Both the position numbers and the translations under genes were made by a program. The notes under the pieces were generated by a model. That model had not been told where the DNA came from. It did not search any database and saw only the letters and a list, made by a program, of their open reading frames with translations. A DNA stretch of 64,000 nt from Oxobacter pfennigii (GTDB lineage: Bacteria; Bacillota; Clostridia; Clostridiales; Oxobacteraceae), in assembly GCF_001317355.1 (NCBI RefSeq), contig NZ_LKET01000068.1, positions 186,001 to 250,000 on the forward strand. Reading direction: 5' to 3'. Below are positions 18,169-28,460 of the stretch, one piece after another. The number at the start of each line of letters is the position of its first letter. Positions within the stretch are counted from its first letter, which is position 1.

Positions 18169-18729
18169 TAATCCTTTGTTACCGAAATCCTCATAATGAA
18201 TGAAGGCAGATACCTCTTTCTTTTTTCTCTTTTGGGGAATTATATCGGCATGCCCTATGGGAAGGATTGCTAATGGTCTTATATCCACGGGAAGACTAAG
18301 AGCTTTTATAAGTTCTTTTTCCCTGTATCCGCTTACGAAACAGCTGGCCAAGCCTAAATCCACTATGGCTAAAAGCATATTTTCAATGCAGGCTGAACAA
18401 TCCAGATATATAAGACTCTCCTCTGCTTTTTTGCCGTAACGCGCCCTGCTCCTTTCTACATCTGCGCATACCACAATAAAAACAGGAGCGCTCATCATCC
18501 ATTCCTGATGTTTTAATCCGTCAAAATCGTTGCCTATAAAGGTTGCATCAACTATCTTTCTTTTTGTTTTCTGATTTTTTATGATTATAAATTCCCAAGG
18601 CTGCAGATTCCCTCCACTAGGTGCGCAATTCCCGCAGTATAATATTTTTTCTATCAACTTGTCATCAACATCTTTGTCTTTAAAGGATCTTATGCTCATC
18701 CTCTCTTCTATGGCTTTCATAAATTCCAT
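18166..18729 (-). CDS. Nitroreductase family protein
   Basis: 187 residues of the FMN-dependent nitroreductase fold: MSIRSFKDKDV near the N-terminus, then CAPSGGNLQPWEF, both flavin-contact regions of the family, and LGLASCFVSG later. The physiological substrate is unknown. A GTG three codons upstream overlaps the GAGGTG ribosome binding site, so the ATG at 18729 is preferred. It is the last gene of the sigma-54 peptide operon, 27 bp after the regulator; why a flavin oxidoreductase belongs there is not clear. Confidence 0.85.
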   Translation of the reverse strand: MEFMKAIEERMSIRSFKDKDVDDKLIEKILYCGNCAPSGGNLQPWEFIIIKNQKTKRKIVDATFIGNDFDGLKHQEWMMSAPVFIVVCADVERSRARYGKKAEESLIYLDCSACIENMLLAIVDLGLASCFVSGYREKELIKALSLPVDIRPLAILPIGHADIIPQKRKKKEVSAFIHYEDFGNKGL

Positions 18730-18756
18730 ATATTTCACCTCTCTTTAATTACAGAA

Positions 18757-20832
18757 TTAATCTGTTTCATCGTCGTTTAAAATACCAATCATTTTCCTTA
18801 ATGAAGTTTTACCCTTAGGGGTTATTCTGGTACCCTGCTTTGTGCTGCCTATAGATATAAGCCCAAGTTCTTCTAATTCCTTTAATATTCTTCTTAAGAT
18901 ATTGTCTGTAATGGGAATGTCTTTTTGAGCCAATCTTTCCACAATATACGTTCGGCTTGCTCTTACATATGATTTCTCAGCATTTTCGAGCTCATTTAAT
19001 ATAAGAGAATACATCCTGACATCGCCTTTATTTATAGAAACATCATCAGCTTCATTTTGTCTTTCCTGCTGAACTTTGTTTGCCTCTTCATAATCCTCGT
19101 AAATGTCTACAGGAAGATCATCTATATCAACGATGGCTCCGTCTACAATTTTAACAACATAATTAATCATGTTTTCAAGCTCTCTTACATTTCCCGGCCA
19201 GTTATGCTCTAAAAGTTTATTTATAGCCCTGTCGGTAAAGATTTTGTCCGAATTGTACATGTTCATATAATATCTGATTATTGAAGGGATATCCTCTTTT
19301 CTTTCTCTTAAAGGAGGTATTCTTATGGTTATTGTATTAATACGATAATAAAGATCTCTCCTGAATAAATTATCATGAATAAGCCTTTTTAAATTGCTGT
19401 TTGTTGCAGCTATTATCCTTACATCAACAGGTATGGGGCTTATCCCGCCCACTCTTAAAACTTCTTTTTCCTGTATGACGCGTAAAAGCCTTGCTTGCAG
19501 GCTTAAAGGAGCGTCTCCTATTTCGTCTAAAAATATTGTACCCATATGGGCAAGCTCAAACAACCCCGGCTTACCGCCTTTTTTTGCCCCTGTAAAAGCT
19601 CCTTCTTCATAACCAAAAAGCTCACTTTCTATGAGGCTTTCGGGAAGGGCTGCAAAGTTGACAGCCACAAAGGGGCCTTCCTTTCTTAGTGAATTTTTAT
19701 GCATTGCCTGGGCATAAAGCTCTTTTCCTGTGCCGTTTTCACCTAATAACAGCACTGAAAGGTTTGTCTTTGCTGCTTTCTTTGCCATATCCGTAACGGT
19801 TTTTATATTTTTGCTTAAACCTATGATATCGGCAAAATCGTATTTTGCCACATTCCCTTTGGTGTTAAGCTTTCTTCTTATCTCTTTTTCCATATCCTGA
19901 ATTTCAGAAACGTGGCTGAAGCTTAATACTGCACCGTTAATTTTATCGCCGCTTTTAAGATAATTTTTATTTACCATTATATCCTTATTGTCTATTTTGA
20001 ATATTTCACTTTCCCTGCTGTCATATCTTTTTATAAAATCTATCATCTGCCTGTTTTTTATATACTTGTATATATTATCGCCTTCGTTTATCACCTTGCC
20101 GCAGGGCAGATATTTTTCAATATTATTATTTTTGAATGTTAAATTGCCCTCCTCATCAAGGGCCATTATACCATTGGAAGAGGCGTCTAAAACAGCCACC
20201 AGCTTTGATTTTAAATCGCTTATCCTGCTGTTTAATGCAATGAATTCCTTCATGTACCTTACAGAAAAAAGATTCACCCTCTCAAAGGGGAGCCCCAGGC
20301 TTATAATTATTTCCATAATGGTGGATATATCAATGACTTTTATGCCCAAATCCACCACTCTTTTTACCTGAGGAGGAACAAAATCAACCGCTCCGGCTGT
20401 TATAGCCAGGTCAACTGTATCCATAACTGATTGTTCTATTACTATATCCGGACAATAAGGAATATATTTTATATGGTTAAGCCCTACCTCGGTTAAAAGT
20501 TCAACGGTTTCTATGGCTGCAAACAAATAATTGCTGACCACAAGGGCCGTATTTCCTGATTCTATATTAAATACTTTGTGAAGTTCCAATGTATTGATAT
20601 TTCTTATTACATTGATTATTTTTGCATTTAGGGGAGCCTTCTTTTTGACTTCATCAAAAATAGCTGTACTGGCTGCAAGTATAAGATCAAAACCTAAGAA
20701 TTTTTCCGGGTCTTCCTCAAGTTTTAAAAGGATTATTTCCATTTCTTTATCAAACAAACCTTCCAGCTGGTTTTTATAATTCCTGCTTATTCTCTCGTCG
20801 GCTGACACTATAGCAATCCTGCTGTTTGACAT
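18757..20832 (-). CDS. Sigma-54-dependent activator with PrpR-type sensor domain
   Basis: 691 residues. About 1-180: PrpR_N-like sensor domain. About 210-320: PAS-like domain ([16 protein letters not shown]). About 335-570: AAA+ domain with Walker A GENGTGKE (364-371) and the sigma-54 contact loop GAFTGA (411-416), Walker B IFLDEIGD, and the [10 protein letters not shown] segment. The C-terminus (about 615-685) is not a Fis helix but looks like a winged helix ([17 protein letters not shown], then [13 protein letters not shown]). The ATG at 20832 has GAGGTG upstream. It most likely activates the -24/-12 promoter at 32318 that drives its own operon. Confidence 0.88.
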   Translation of the reverse strand: MSNSRIAIVSADERISRNYKNQLEGLFDKEMEIILLKLEEDPEKFLGFDLILAASTAIFDEVKKKAPLNAKIINVIRNINTLELHKVFNIESGNTALVVSNYLFAAIETVELLTEVGLNHIKYIPYCPDIVIEQSVMDTVDLAITAGAVDFVPPQVKRVVDLGIKVIDISTIMEIIISLGLPFERVNLFSVRYMKEFIALNSRISDLKSKLVAVLDASSNGIMALDEEGNLTFKNNNIEKYLPCGKVINEGDNIYKYIKNRQMIDFIKRYDSRESEIFKIDNKDIMVNKNYLKSGDKINGAVLSFSHVSEIQDMEKEIRRKLNTKGNVAKYDFADIIGLSKNIKTVTDMAKKAAKTNLSVLLLGENGTGKELYAQAMHKNSLRKEGPFVAVNFAALPESLIESELFGYEEGAFTGAKKGGKPGLFELAHMGTIFLDEIGDAPLSLQARLLRVIQEKEVLRVGGISPIPVDVRIIAATNSNLKRLIHDNLFRRDLYYRINTITIRIPPLRERKEDIPSIIRYYMNMYNSDKIFTDRAINKLLEHNWPGNVRELENMINYVVKIVDGAIVDIDDLPVDIYEDYEEANKVQQERQNEADDVSINKGDVRMYSLILNELENAEKSYVRASRTYIVERLAQKDIPITDNILRRILKELEELGLISIGSTKQGTRITPKGKTSLRKMIGILNDDETD

Positions 20833-20896
20833 GTAAAACACCTCACAAACGAAGCATCCAAACATAATTATATATTATTCGACAATTAAATTCCTG

Positions 20897-22639
20897 TCAG
20901 AATACTGTTTTTTTGATAAATAATTGACACTCTTTTAATGTATGGATTACTCTGTTTCTGCTTCTTAAAAGCTGTGTTATCAAAAACTTTCTTTTATTTT
21001 GACTCAATTTCTGAATTTTTAGTACCGGTGCTATTTCAGGAAGAGGGGGTACCATAGCTGCCGGGTCATGCTTGAATTCTTCCCTTTTGGTATAGCTTAT
21101 CCTTATGAGCTTCCTTTCCACCCTCAGTATGGTATCACAAATAACTGCCTTTATTTCATCGTCATCCGGGCATTTTTTTATTTTGCTATAGAAATCTTTC
21201 ATCAATGCCTTTAATATTTGAATCTCCTCAAACAGGGGTGAAAGGTCAAATTCCTCACCGCAGGATAGCTGATATTCGTTAGCATGTTTTTGTATGGAGT
21301 CCAGCATTTTTAAACAGTCAATGGGCAGAATATCTGCATTTACCATTCTGTATACTCCCGCAAGATACAACCTCGTATCTCTTATAAAGTTATTTTCATC
21401 CACAAGTTTTAAATCATCCAGCTCCGTATGCCACTCAAGATTTCCGCCGCTTCCGTATACCTTATAGTACCCGAGTTCTTCCCTTTTCTTTTTGCTTATG
21501 GTTGAACTTGCCATAAAGTAAGATGTTATTCCGATATTGTTAAAAGAATAATCTCCTGCCCTTATGGGTCTTGCCCACTCTGATTTTATGCCTGTAACCT
21601 CCAGTACAAGCTCTTTGCAAAAATCATCCACGTCTTCAGTCCACATTATATCCTCATAGGAATCCGCATTGATACATCCTGTTGATTCACAATTCAAATG
21701 TGCTATACAGTTATCGTAAAGCTCCATTGCATAATTGTCGGCAAACCAGGTTGAGCCTGCATATCTTCCGGTAGAATGCCCCGGCCACCAGGCAATCCAC
21801 ACGCTTCTTTTAAGCTTATCACGGCTGTTGTTAAGAATCCTGGCAATTTCGAGGGTGCTGGCATTTCCTAAAGCATTATCACCTATGCCCTTATACCAGG
21901 AATCCAAATGGCTGTGAAGCAGTACAAACTTTTCAGGCTCCTTGTACCCGTCTATTTTCGCCAAGACCAGCGGGCACTTTTTCCATCCCTCTTCTAATGA
22001 TGTCCGGACTGCGGCTCTTATCTTTTTTTCTTCCAGCTTGGAAATTAAAAGCTTTCCGTCAGGATTGTTTATTGATACTGCCGGTATTCTGGTCATATTT
22101 TCATAATCGTCAAGTTCGGGAGTACCCCAGGTGGTGGTGCATATACCTTCATGTATATTTTCACCAGGTTGAATAAAAATAGCGGCTATTCCTCCATTGC
22201 CTATGATATCTCTTATTTTGTCCGGGGAAGGTATTCCTTCGCAAATGACTATTTTCCCAACAGGATCTCCTTGAAACTTTAACTTGTACTCGAATTCCCC
22301 CCATGCATAGGGCGGGCGGTAGCTAGATGCATATATAAGCTCCCCGTCTATCCATTTTCCATCGGTGGACATTGAGTATGAGGGGGTTTTTGCATGGATA
22401 TTTATATTGCATCCAATAATTTTTAGCTCTGCATTCCTAGGTGTGCTTAAGTATATTTCCGGCCATAATATCTGATTTTTTATACCGTAGTTATTCAGTC
22501 TTTCGGATATATAATAAGATGCTCTTTTTTCATCCTCACTCCCTGATTGCCTGTTTAAATCCTTGAATTTATTCAACAGGAGAACCGTTTCTTCAAAATT
22601 TACTTGGTTAAGTAATGCTTTTTCTTCAGATGTAAGCAT
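20897..22639 (-). CDS. M28 family zinc aminopeptidase-like protein
   Basis: 580 residues. A PA-like insert (about 115-200, KIVICEGIPSPDKI, IAAIFIQPGE) precedes an M28 catalytic domain with zinc-ligand segments HSHLDS, GIGDNALGNAS, and HLNCESTG. No signal peptide is seen, so it is probably cytoplasmic. The role inferred from context is removing N-terminal residues from imported peptides. The ATG at 22639 is chosen for its GGGAGGATATT site; a longer frame start at 22675 has none and lies in a hairpin region. The C-terminal 120 residues are helical and unassigned. Confidence 0.8.
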   Translation of the reverse strand: MLTSEEKALLNQVNFEETVLLLNKFKDLNRQSGSEDEKRASYYISERLNNYGIKNQILWPEIYLSTPRNAELKIIGCNINIHAKTPSYSMSTDGKWIDGELIYASSYRPPYAWGEFEYKLKFQGDPVGKIVICEGIPSPDKIRDIIGNGGIAAIFIQPGENIHEGICTTTWGTPELDDYENMTRIPAVSINNPDGKLLISKLEEKKIRAAVRTSLEEGWKKCPLVLAKIDGYKEPEKFVLLHSHLDSWYKGIGDNALGNASTLEIARILNNSRDKLKRSVWIAWWPGHSTGRYAGSTWFADNYAMELYDNCIAHLNCESTGCINADSYEDIMWTEDVDDFCKELVLEVTGIKSEWARPIRAGDYSFNNIGITSYFMASSTISKKKREELGYYKVYGSGGNLEWHTELDDLKLVDENNFIRDTRLYLAGVYRMVNADILPIDCLKMLDSIQKHANEYQLSCGEEFDLSPLFEEIQILKALMKDFYSKIKKCPDDDEIKAVICDTILRVERKLIRISYTKREEFKHDPAAMVPPLPEIAPVLKIQKLSQNKRKFLITQLLRSRNRVIHTLKECQLFIKKTVF

Positions 22640-22664
22640 AATATCCTCCCCTTTTGTGTAAAAA

Positions 22665-22715
22665 CACACCTTCATTTTGTAATTAAATTAACATGAATCA
22701 CTCCATGAAGGTGCG
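22665..22715 (-). repeat. Intercistronic inverted repeat between M19 and M28 genes
   Basis: CACCTTCAT (22667-22675) and ATGAAGGTG (22705-22713) form a 9-bp stem with a loop of about 29 bases. On the minus strand the second arm is followed by TGTTTTTAC. It may be a partial terminator or an RNA-processing or stability hairpin inside the operon. Confidence 0.45.
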
Positions 22716-22722
22716 TCTATTT

Positions 22723-23928
22723 TTAATACCAGTTGTCTTTCAGTGCCCTTATAATGTTTCCGCCTAATACTTTGGCTATGTCCTCATCGGAATAATTATG
22801 CTTAACAAGCCACCTTACAATATTTATTGATGCCTCTGTCGGATTCTCGAGACCCTTTACATATTCCACCTCTTCAAAATCCGCCGTACCTTCATGGGAG
22901 CTCTTTATTGAAAGGTTGCTGGCAAAGGCATGATGCAATCCCACATGGTCTCCGTACAATGTATCCGGTCCGAAGGCTAAATGATCAATTCCAATTACAT
23001 CGACAAGATGTTCAAAATGCTCCATAAAGGAATCAATTGTGTGTTCCCTGTTTTTTAGTGTGAGGGTGGTGTGGGGGGCAGCTTCTATTCCTATTACTCC
23101 TCCTTTATCAGCGCAGGCTTTTAAAAGATCATCGGGTTTTAATCTCCTGCTGTTCCACAAATCCCTGGAGCCGCAGTGAGATATAATTACAGGTTTTGTG
23201 CTGGCATTTATAATGTCAATTGTTGTTTTATCTCCCACATGGGAGCAGTCAATGGCCATACCCACCTTGTTCATTCTCTCAACAACCTTATACCCAAGGG
23301 CAGTCAGTCCGCCGTCATTTTTTTCCTTAAGGCCTGAGCCAAGGGAGTTAGCTTCACTGTAAGTTATACCCATAAGCCTTACTCCAAAACCGTAAAGTAT
23401 TTCTACACGCTCTACTTCATTTTCCAGCATTGCAGCACCTTCTATGGTAGGAACCAGTGCAATTTTACCTTCTTTATAGGCTTTTATTATATCATCTACT
23501 TTTTCGGCACGGATGACAAAATCCTGATGAGCGAGATCGCATAATCTCATACCCAAATCATGAAGGACGTCATTCCATTTCCAGCCTGCCTTTGAACCTA
23601 TGGTGCATGTACCATCCATAAAGTTATCAAAAACCACGTCCAGGTAGGATTTTGACAATGCCTCATAAGCTGCAATCTGTCTTCCTTCTCTGTTATATTC
23701 AAATACTTGGCTCATATCCTCAGGAAAAAATACCGGATGATCATGAAGGGAGATTATTATGCTTTTATCAACTACCTCAAGCAGTCTCTTTTCTTGCTCA
23801 TCTGTGAGAGGCACATAGTACTCAGGCACCCTTCCTATTGCTTTTGGCATTTTGAATTCCTTATAATCTACGCCCTTTTCCAAATATTCATAGGCTTTAT
23901 ATCCTTTATAGGCTTTTTTCATTACCAT
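22723..23928 (-). CDS. Membrane dipeptidase family protein (peptidase M19), copy 2
   Basis: 401 residues, paralogue of the next upstream gene. M19 features: metal-site segment SLHDHP near residue 60, a conserved glutamate in PTIEGAAMLENE, histidines in IDCSHVGDK and IISHCGSRDLW, and GVIGIEAAPHTT. Family members cut dipeptides and are unusual in accepting a D-residue at the C-terminal position. No signal peptide is visible despite the family name. The ATG at 23928 is 8 bases from AGGAGG. Confidence 0.88.
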   Translation of the reverse strand: MVMKKAYKGYKAYEYLEKGVDYKEFKMPKAIGRVPEYYVPLTDEQEKRLLEVVDKSIIISLHDHPVFFPEDMSQVFEYNREGRQIAAYEALSKSYLDVVFDNFMDGTCTIGSKAGWKWNDVLHDLGMRLCDLAHQDFVIRAEKVDDIIKAYKEGKIALVPTIEGAAMLENEVERVEILYGFGVRLMGITYSEANSLGSGLKEKNDGGLTALGYKVVERMNKVGMAIDCSHVGDKTTIDIINASTKPVIISHCGSRDLWNSRRLKPDDLLKACADKGGVIGIEAAPHTTLTLKNREHTIDSFMEHFEHLVDVIGIDHLAFGPDTLYGDHVGLHHAFASNLSIKSSHEGTADFEEVEYVKGLENPTEASINIVRWLVKHNYSDEDIAKVLGGNIIRALKDNWY

Positions 23929-23947
23929 ATTATTTTCCTCCTTAAAA

Positions 23948-25147
23948 TTAAGTTGTCCAATTTTCTCTCAATACTCGGATTATATTTTCACCTAATACTT
24001 TTTTAATATCTTCATCGGGATATTTATGCTTCACAAGCCACCTTACAATATTCAAAGATGCTTCAGCAGGATTTTCTAAACCCTTTACATACTCCACATG
24101 CTCATATTCTTCCCCTATCCTGTTTTCTTCGATGGACATATTATTGCTGAAGAGATTGTGCAGTCCTACATGGTCACCAAATAGCGTATCAGGCCCAAAG
24201 GCTACATTGTCAATGCCTGTCAGGTCTTTTATATATTCAAAATGCTCCATGTATGACTCTATATTATGCCTTTTATTCTTTTTTGTTATAGTCGTATGAG
24301 GTGCGGCTTCTATTCCTATGACTCCGCCCGCATCCGCACATGCTTTCAGTACATCGTCAGGTTTTAATCTTTTGATATTCCATAGGCTTCTCGCACCAAT
24401 ATGGGTTATAAAAACCGGTTTTTTGCTTATTTTTATTACATCCATGGCCGTCTTATCGCCGCAATGAGAAACGTCTATAGCCATGCCTACCTTGTTCATC
24501 CTCTCAACTGCCCTGTGCCCGAAGGAAGTCAGTCCTCCGTCGTTTTTTTCCTTAAGTCCGTATCCCAAGCTGTTGGATTCGCTGTAGGTTATACCCATCA
24601 TCCTGCAGCCTAAGCCGTAGAGTATTTCTATTCTGTCAAGTTCATTCTCGATCATGGTGGAACTCTCTAAGGATATGAACCAGGCAATTTTTCCGTTTTT
24701 CTTTGCTTCATATATATCATTTACATTTTGAGCTTTTACCAAAAAGTCCTGATGTGCTATATCACAGGACCTTACGCCCATGTCATGGATTACGTCATTC
24801 CACTTCCAGCCTGCCTTAGAGCCTATTACGCATGTGCCGTCCATCATATTGTCAAAGACGGCGTCCAGGCAGGAATGGGCCAGGCCTAAAAAGGCCGTGG
24901 CTTCCCTTCCTTCCCGTTCATAATCCATCAATTCTTTAGCATCATGTGGGGTGATGCTGGGATGGTCATGGAGGGATATAATCAAATTTTTATGGATTAT
25001 CTCTTCTGCTCTTTTTTCTTCTTCCGCTGTTAAAGGAATGAGGTAAGGCTCCACCCTGTCAATCTCTTGTGCCAGTTCAAAATTTTTATAGTCCTTTTGT
25101 TTTTCAAGGTACTCATAGGAAACGTAGCCCTTATAACCTTTTTTCAT
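23948..25147 (-). CDS. Membrane dipeptidase family protein (peptidase M19), copy 1
   Basis: 399 residues, same layout as the downstream copy: shared start (KKxYKGYxxYEYLEK), SLHDHP metal motif, glutamate in FISLESSTMIENE, histidines in IDVSHCGDK and FITHIGARSLW, and GIEAAPHTT. The two copies look like a tandem duplication that has diverged, so their substrate ranges probably differ. It lies between the peptide-binding lipoprotein and its paralogue, with 20- to 34-bp gaps. Confidence 0.88.
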   Translation of the reverse strand: MKKGYKGYVSYEYLEKQKDYKNFELAQEIDRVEPYLIPLTAEEEKRAEEIIHKNLIISLHDHPSITPHDAKELMDYEREGREATAFLGLAHSCLDAVFDNMMDGTCVIGSKAGWKWNDVIHDMGVRSCDIAHQDFLVKAQNVNDIYEAKKNGKIAWFISLESSTMIENELDRIEILYGLGCRMMGITYSESNSLGYGLKEKNDGGLTSFGHRAVERMNKVGMAIDVSHCGDKTAMDVIKISKKPVFITHIGARSLWNIKRLKPDDVLKACADAGGVIGIEAAPHTTITKKNKRHNIESYMEHFEYIKDLTGIDNVAFGPDTLFGDHVGLHNLFSNNMSIEENRIGEEYEHVEYVKGLENPAEASLNIVRWLVKHKYPDEDIKKVLGENIIRVLRENWTT

Positions 25148-25180
25148 AACCTTACCCCCTTATTTTGCCTATAATATGAA

Positions 25181-26815
25181 CTATTTTTTATAAACCTTGA
25201 CTAAATCCTTGATATCTACAACACCGTATAATCCGGGAGTTAAATCCCAGCCTTCATATTCTTTTGAGAAACCGTATGCGTTAACTCTAACCCATGCATT
25301 TACTGTGGGAAGTTCATTAACGAATTCTTTCTGGAATTCATCCATTATCTTTATACGTTCCTCAAAGGAAGGTTCTTTCATTGAAGCAGCTAAGAGCTGA
25401 TCTATCTTGTCGTTTTTGTATCCCATGAAGTTAAGAGCTGCATTGGATGCATAAATTGTGCTCAAGGATGAGTCAGGGTCATCTATTACGCCCCAGTCTA
25501 TGAAGTTTATATCATAGCTCTTCTGCTGTGTGACACGGTCTGTATAAGTTGCCGGATCGACGGGTTTTAAATTAAGCTTAAAGCCTGCCTGTTCGGCATT
25601 TGCTTTTATTACGTTTGCTATCGAATCGGCATTTGCAGTAGTTGTACGGTAAATAAGCTCAAATTCCAATTTTTTGCCTGATGATGATTCCCTTACTCCG
25701 TCATTATCCTTATCTGTATAACCAGCAGCTTCTAAGGCTTTTTTTGCACCTTCCACATCAAAACCGGGGAATTTTATCTGTGATTTTACAAGGTCAGCAT
25801 AAACAGGAGATACAGGAGTCTCCATCTTTATAGCCGCACCCTGCATGGCTGTGGTGACAAGTGCATCTCTGTCAACAGTCATTGCAAAAGCTTTACGTAC
25901 ATTAATATCCTTTAATAGTTCATTCTTATAGTTGAAGCTTATATAGCCAAAGCCAAGGGAATTTACGCGCATAATTCCGAACTTATCCGGAGTTGATTCC
26001 AGCTGGTTCTGTGCAGCCGCCGGAAGAGCTGAACCTGAAACCTGAACTTCACCGTTTTTCATTGCAAGGATAAGGGCATTGGCGTCAGGGAAGATACGGA
26101 AGGTTACATTTTCAATGTAAGCGCCTTTTCCGTCATTAGCTAAAGGCCAGTCTGGAACCCTTTCAAAGGAATAATATTCACCTTTTTTGTAATCCACCAG
26201 TTTATATGGACCATATCCTACACCATTGAACTGGAAGTTCATAGGATCTGTGACAGTTTCGTAAATGTGCTTTGGCATTACATCCACCCAGAAGCCTATT
26301 TGGGACAAAAAGTTAACCTGAGGCTGTTTCAAATAATATTTGATCGTTGTCTTGTCCACTATTTCTGTCTTTTCAACACCGCCGTACATGTCGGCACCGT
26401 AGCCCAATTTATACTTTGCGACATATTCGCAGGTAAATGCGAGGTCATCGGTGGTAAAGGGCTTACCGTCATGCCATGTTAAACCGTCGTGTATCTTTAC
26501 TGTGTAAACCTTTGCGTCATCGCTTATATCGTAGTCTTCAATTATATACGGAACTTTGTTACCATTGTCATCGGTTGCCATAAGAGGCGGCATTGCAAGA
26601 TTCATAACCATTGAAGCGTTTAAATCATTCGATAACCAGGTTGCTATATTATAGGGGTCCCCTGTAATTCCTATTACCAGGCTTCCGCCTACCTGAGGGC
26701 CGCTTTGAGCCCCTTGTGTCGGCTGCTGATTGCTCTGACCTCCTGTACAGGCTGCCAGAATCGTCATAACCAATGTCAAAACTACTGATAAAACCAACAA
26801 TTTGTTTCTTTTCAT
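25181..26815 (-). CDS. Peptide-binding lipoprotein, ABC transporter solute-binding family 5
   Basis: 544 residues. Lipoprotein signal with lipobox LAAC (Cys22), followed by a Gln/Gly-rich linker. Family 5 features: GLTWHDGKPFTTDDLAFT near residue 115, YGPYKLVDYKKGEYYSFER, and NVRKAFAMTVDRDALV. It delivers peptides to the DppBC/OppDF transporter encoded upstream in the same operon. Specificity cannot be read from sequence, but its neighbours point to di- or tripeptides or acylated D-amino acids. Confidence 0.9.
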   Translation of the reverse strand: MKRNKLLVLSVVLTLVMTILAACTGGQSNQQPTQGAQSGPQVGGSLVIGITGDPYNIATWLSNDLNASMVMNLAMPPLMATDDNGNKVPYIIEDYDISDDAKVYTVKIHDGLTWHDGKPFTTDDLAFTCEYVAKYKLGYGADMYGGVEKTEIVDKTTIKYYLKQPQVNFLSQIGFWVDVMPKHIYETVTDPMNFQFNGVGYGPYKLVDYKKGEYYSFERVPDWPLANDGKGAYIENVTFRIFPDANALILAMKNGEVQVSGSALPAAAQNQLESTPDKFGIMRVNSLGFGYISFNYKNELLKDINVRKAFAMTVDRDALVTTAMQGAAIKMETPVSPVYADLVKSQIKFPGFDVEGAKKALEAAGYTDKDNDGVRESSSGKKLEFELIYRTTTANADSIANVIKANAEQAGFKLNLKPVDPATYTDRVTQQKSYDINFIDWGVIDDPDSSLSTIYASNAALNFMGYKNDKIDQLLAASMKEPSFEERIKIMDEFQKEFVNELPTVNAWVRVNAYGFSKEYEGWDLTPGLYGVVDIKDLVKVYKK

Positions 26816-26843
26816 TCTAACTCCTCCTCAAATTTTATTTATA

Positions 26844-28448
26844 TTAAATTTTTTTTAATATCTTGCCTGAATATGGCCTTTTAAGCTCTTCTCCTTCGAT
26901 TGCAAGCTTGCCGTTTACTATTACCGTATCAACGCCCTTAGCCGTTGTTAATGGTTTTGTGTAATCTATCTCATCAGGTGAAGGAAATGAATATTTATCA
27001 AGGTCAAGAATTGCAATATCTGCAAAATATCCTTCTTTTAACTCACCGCGGTCATTTATACCAAAATGCCTTGCAATCATAGTGGTATTTCTTCTTACTA
27101 TTTCTTCAACAGCCACTCCTTTTTGTAAATACATATTCATGAATATGGGGAACCCGCCCCTTCTTTGCAGTTCATACCAGTCATAGGGCTCTTCGGGATC
27201 TCCCAATATCTCGTCGGTCCCCACACATATGTACGGATTGCTGACGATTGCTTCATCATGGCCCGATTTTGGAAAATCGCTTCTGGATGGACCTCCCAGC
27301 CAGAAGACATAATTCAAATCATCTCCTAATAAGTCCAGCATGCATTCATCAGCATCCTGCAAACGCTCTCTTGCTATATCCTCAACAGATCTTGCCTCAA
27401 GGCGCGGATCCTGGGAGAGTATGATAAATACCTCCGACTTATTTCCGGAAAATATATAGGCATCCTTTTTTATCATTTCTCTGCCGTCTTTTGTTTTTAA
27501 AGCAGCCTTTACGCCTTCAATTCCTGAAGCAAAAAGCTCATCGGAAAGGGCCATAACAAATTGCAGCAACCTAGACTTACTTGTACAATGTCCTGTGCTT
27601 CTTGGTATTGTGTCAGCTAAAACCCTTACACCCTGTTCAACTGCTTTTGCAACGGATTCAAAGGCCTCAACACATGTTGGCTTTAAATGAGATATTTGTA
27701 TTTTTGTGCCTGATTTTCTTCCCACCTCAATGAATTCATCCGTTGCTTCCTTTATACCAATTGAGTGCCTTAAATGGGCAGCAGCAATACCGTCATATTC
27801 ACCCACCAACCTAGTAACGGCAACAAGCTCCTCCATTTTTGCATATCTGCTGGGTACATAATCAAGGCCGAAGGAAATTCCCCAGGCACCTTGTTCCATA
27901 TTGCGCCTTATAATCTCTTCTATGGCTTTATTTTCTTCTTCTGTAGGAGGCCTGTCATATGCTCCTCCCATTACAGTCCACCTTATGGTTCCATGGCCTA
28001 AGAGTGTAGCCATATTGATGCTGGTTCCTTTAGATTCCGCTGCTTTTGAATACCCTTCAAAGTCATACCATTCGGGAAATCTTTTTGAGTATTCCTCTAC
28101 CTGTCTTGTGCTCATAAGTCCGTTTCCCCAGTAATAATCAATAATGTTCTTCTTAGGACCCGGAACTATGGAATGGCCGCAATTACCGTTTACAACGGTA
28201 GTCACTCCCTGGCGAAGGAATAATTCAAAGGTACTGTCTACAAGTGTGATAAATTCTTCGTGTACATGGGGATCAATAAATCCAGGTATTACCACCTTCC
28301 CTGAGGCATTTATTTCCTTTTCCCCCTTTTCGTGAATTTCGGGCGCAATCTTTTTTATTTTCTCTTTGTCAATGGCTATATCACCGATAAAGCCTTTTTC
28401 CCCTGTTCCGTCTACGATGTAACCTTTTCTGATAACTACATCATGCAT
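26844..28448 (-). CDS. N-acyl-D-amino-acid deacylase (D-aminoacylase) family protein
   Basis: 534-residue amidohydrolase. N-terminal beta domain, then metal motif PGFIDPHVHEEF near residue 57, GNCGHSIVP, and downstream metal-site segments HLRHSIGI and QISHLKPTC; a C-terminal ADIAILDLDKY segment is typical of the superfamily. D-aminoacylases release free D-amino acids from N-acylated forms; some close relatives act on other N-substituted or dihydropyrimidine-like compounds, so the exact substrate is uncertain. No signal peptide. Confidence 0.82.
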   Translation of the reverse strand: MHDVVIRKGYIVDGTGEKGFIGDIAIDKEKIKKIAPEIHEKGEKEINASGKVVIPGFIDPHVHEEFITLVDSTFELFLRQGVTTVVNGNCGHSIVPGPKKNIIDYYWGNGLMSTRQVEEYSKRFPEWYDFEGYSKAAESKGTSINMATLLGHGTIRWTVMGGAYDRPPTEEENKAIEEIIRRNMEQGAWGISFGLDYVPSRYAKMEELVAVTRLVGEYDGIAAAHLRHSIGIKEATDEFIEVGRKSGTKIQISHLKPTCVEAFESVAKAVEQGVRVLADTIPRSTGHCTSKSRLLQFVMALSDELFASGIEGVKAALKTKDGREMIKKDAYIFSGNKSEVFIILSQDPRLEARSVEDIARERLQDADECMLDLLGDDLNYVFWLGGPSRSDFPKSGHDEAIVSNPYICVGTDEILGDPEEPYDWYELQRRGGFPIFMNMYLQKGVAVEEIVRRNTTMIARHFGINDRGELKEGYFADIAILDLDKYSFPSPDEIDYTKPLTTAKGVDTVIVNGKLAIEGEELKRPYSGKILKKI

Positions 28449-28460
28449 TTACTTAGCCTC

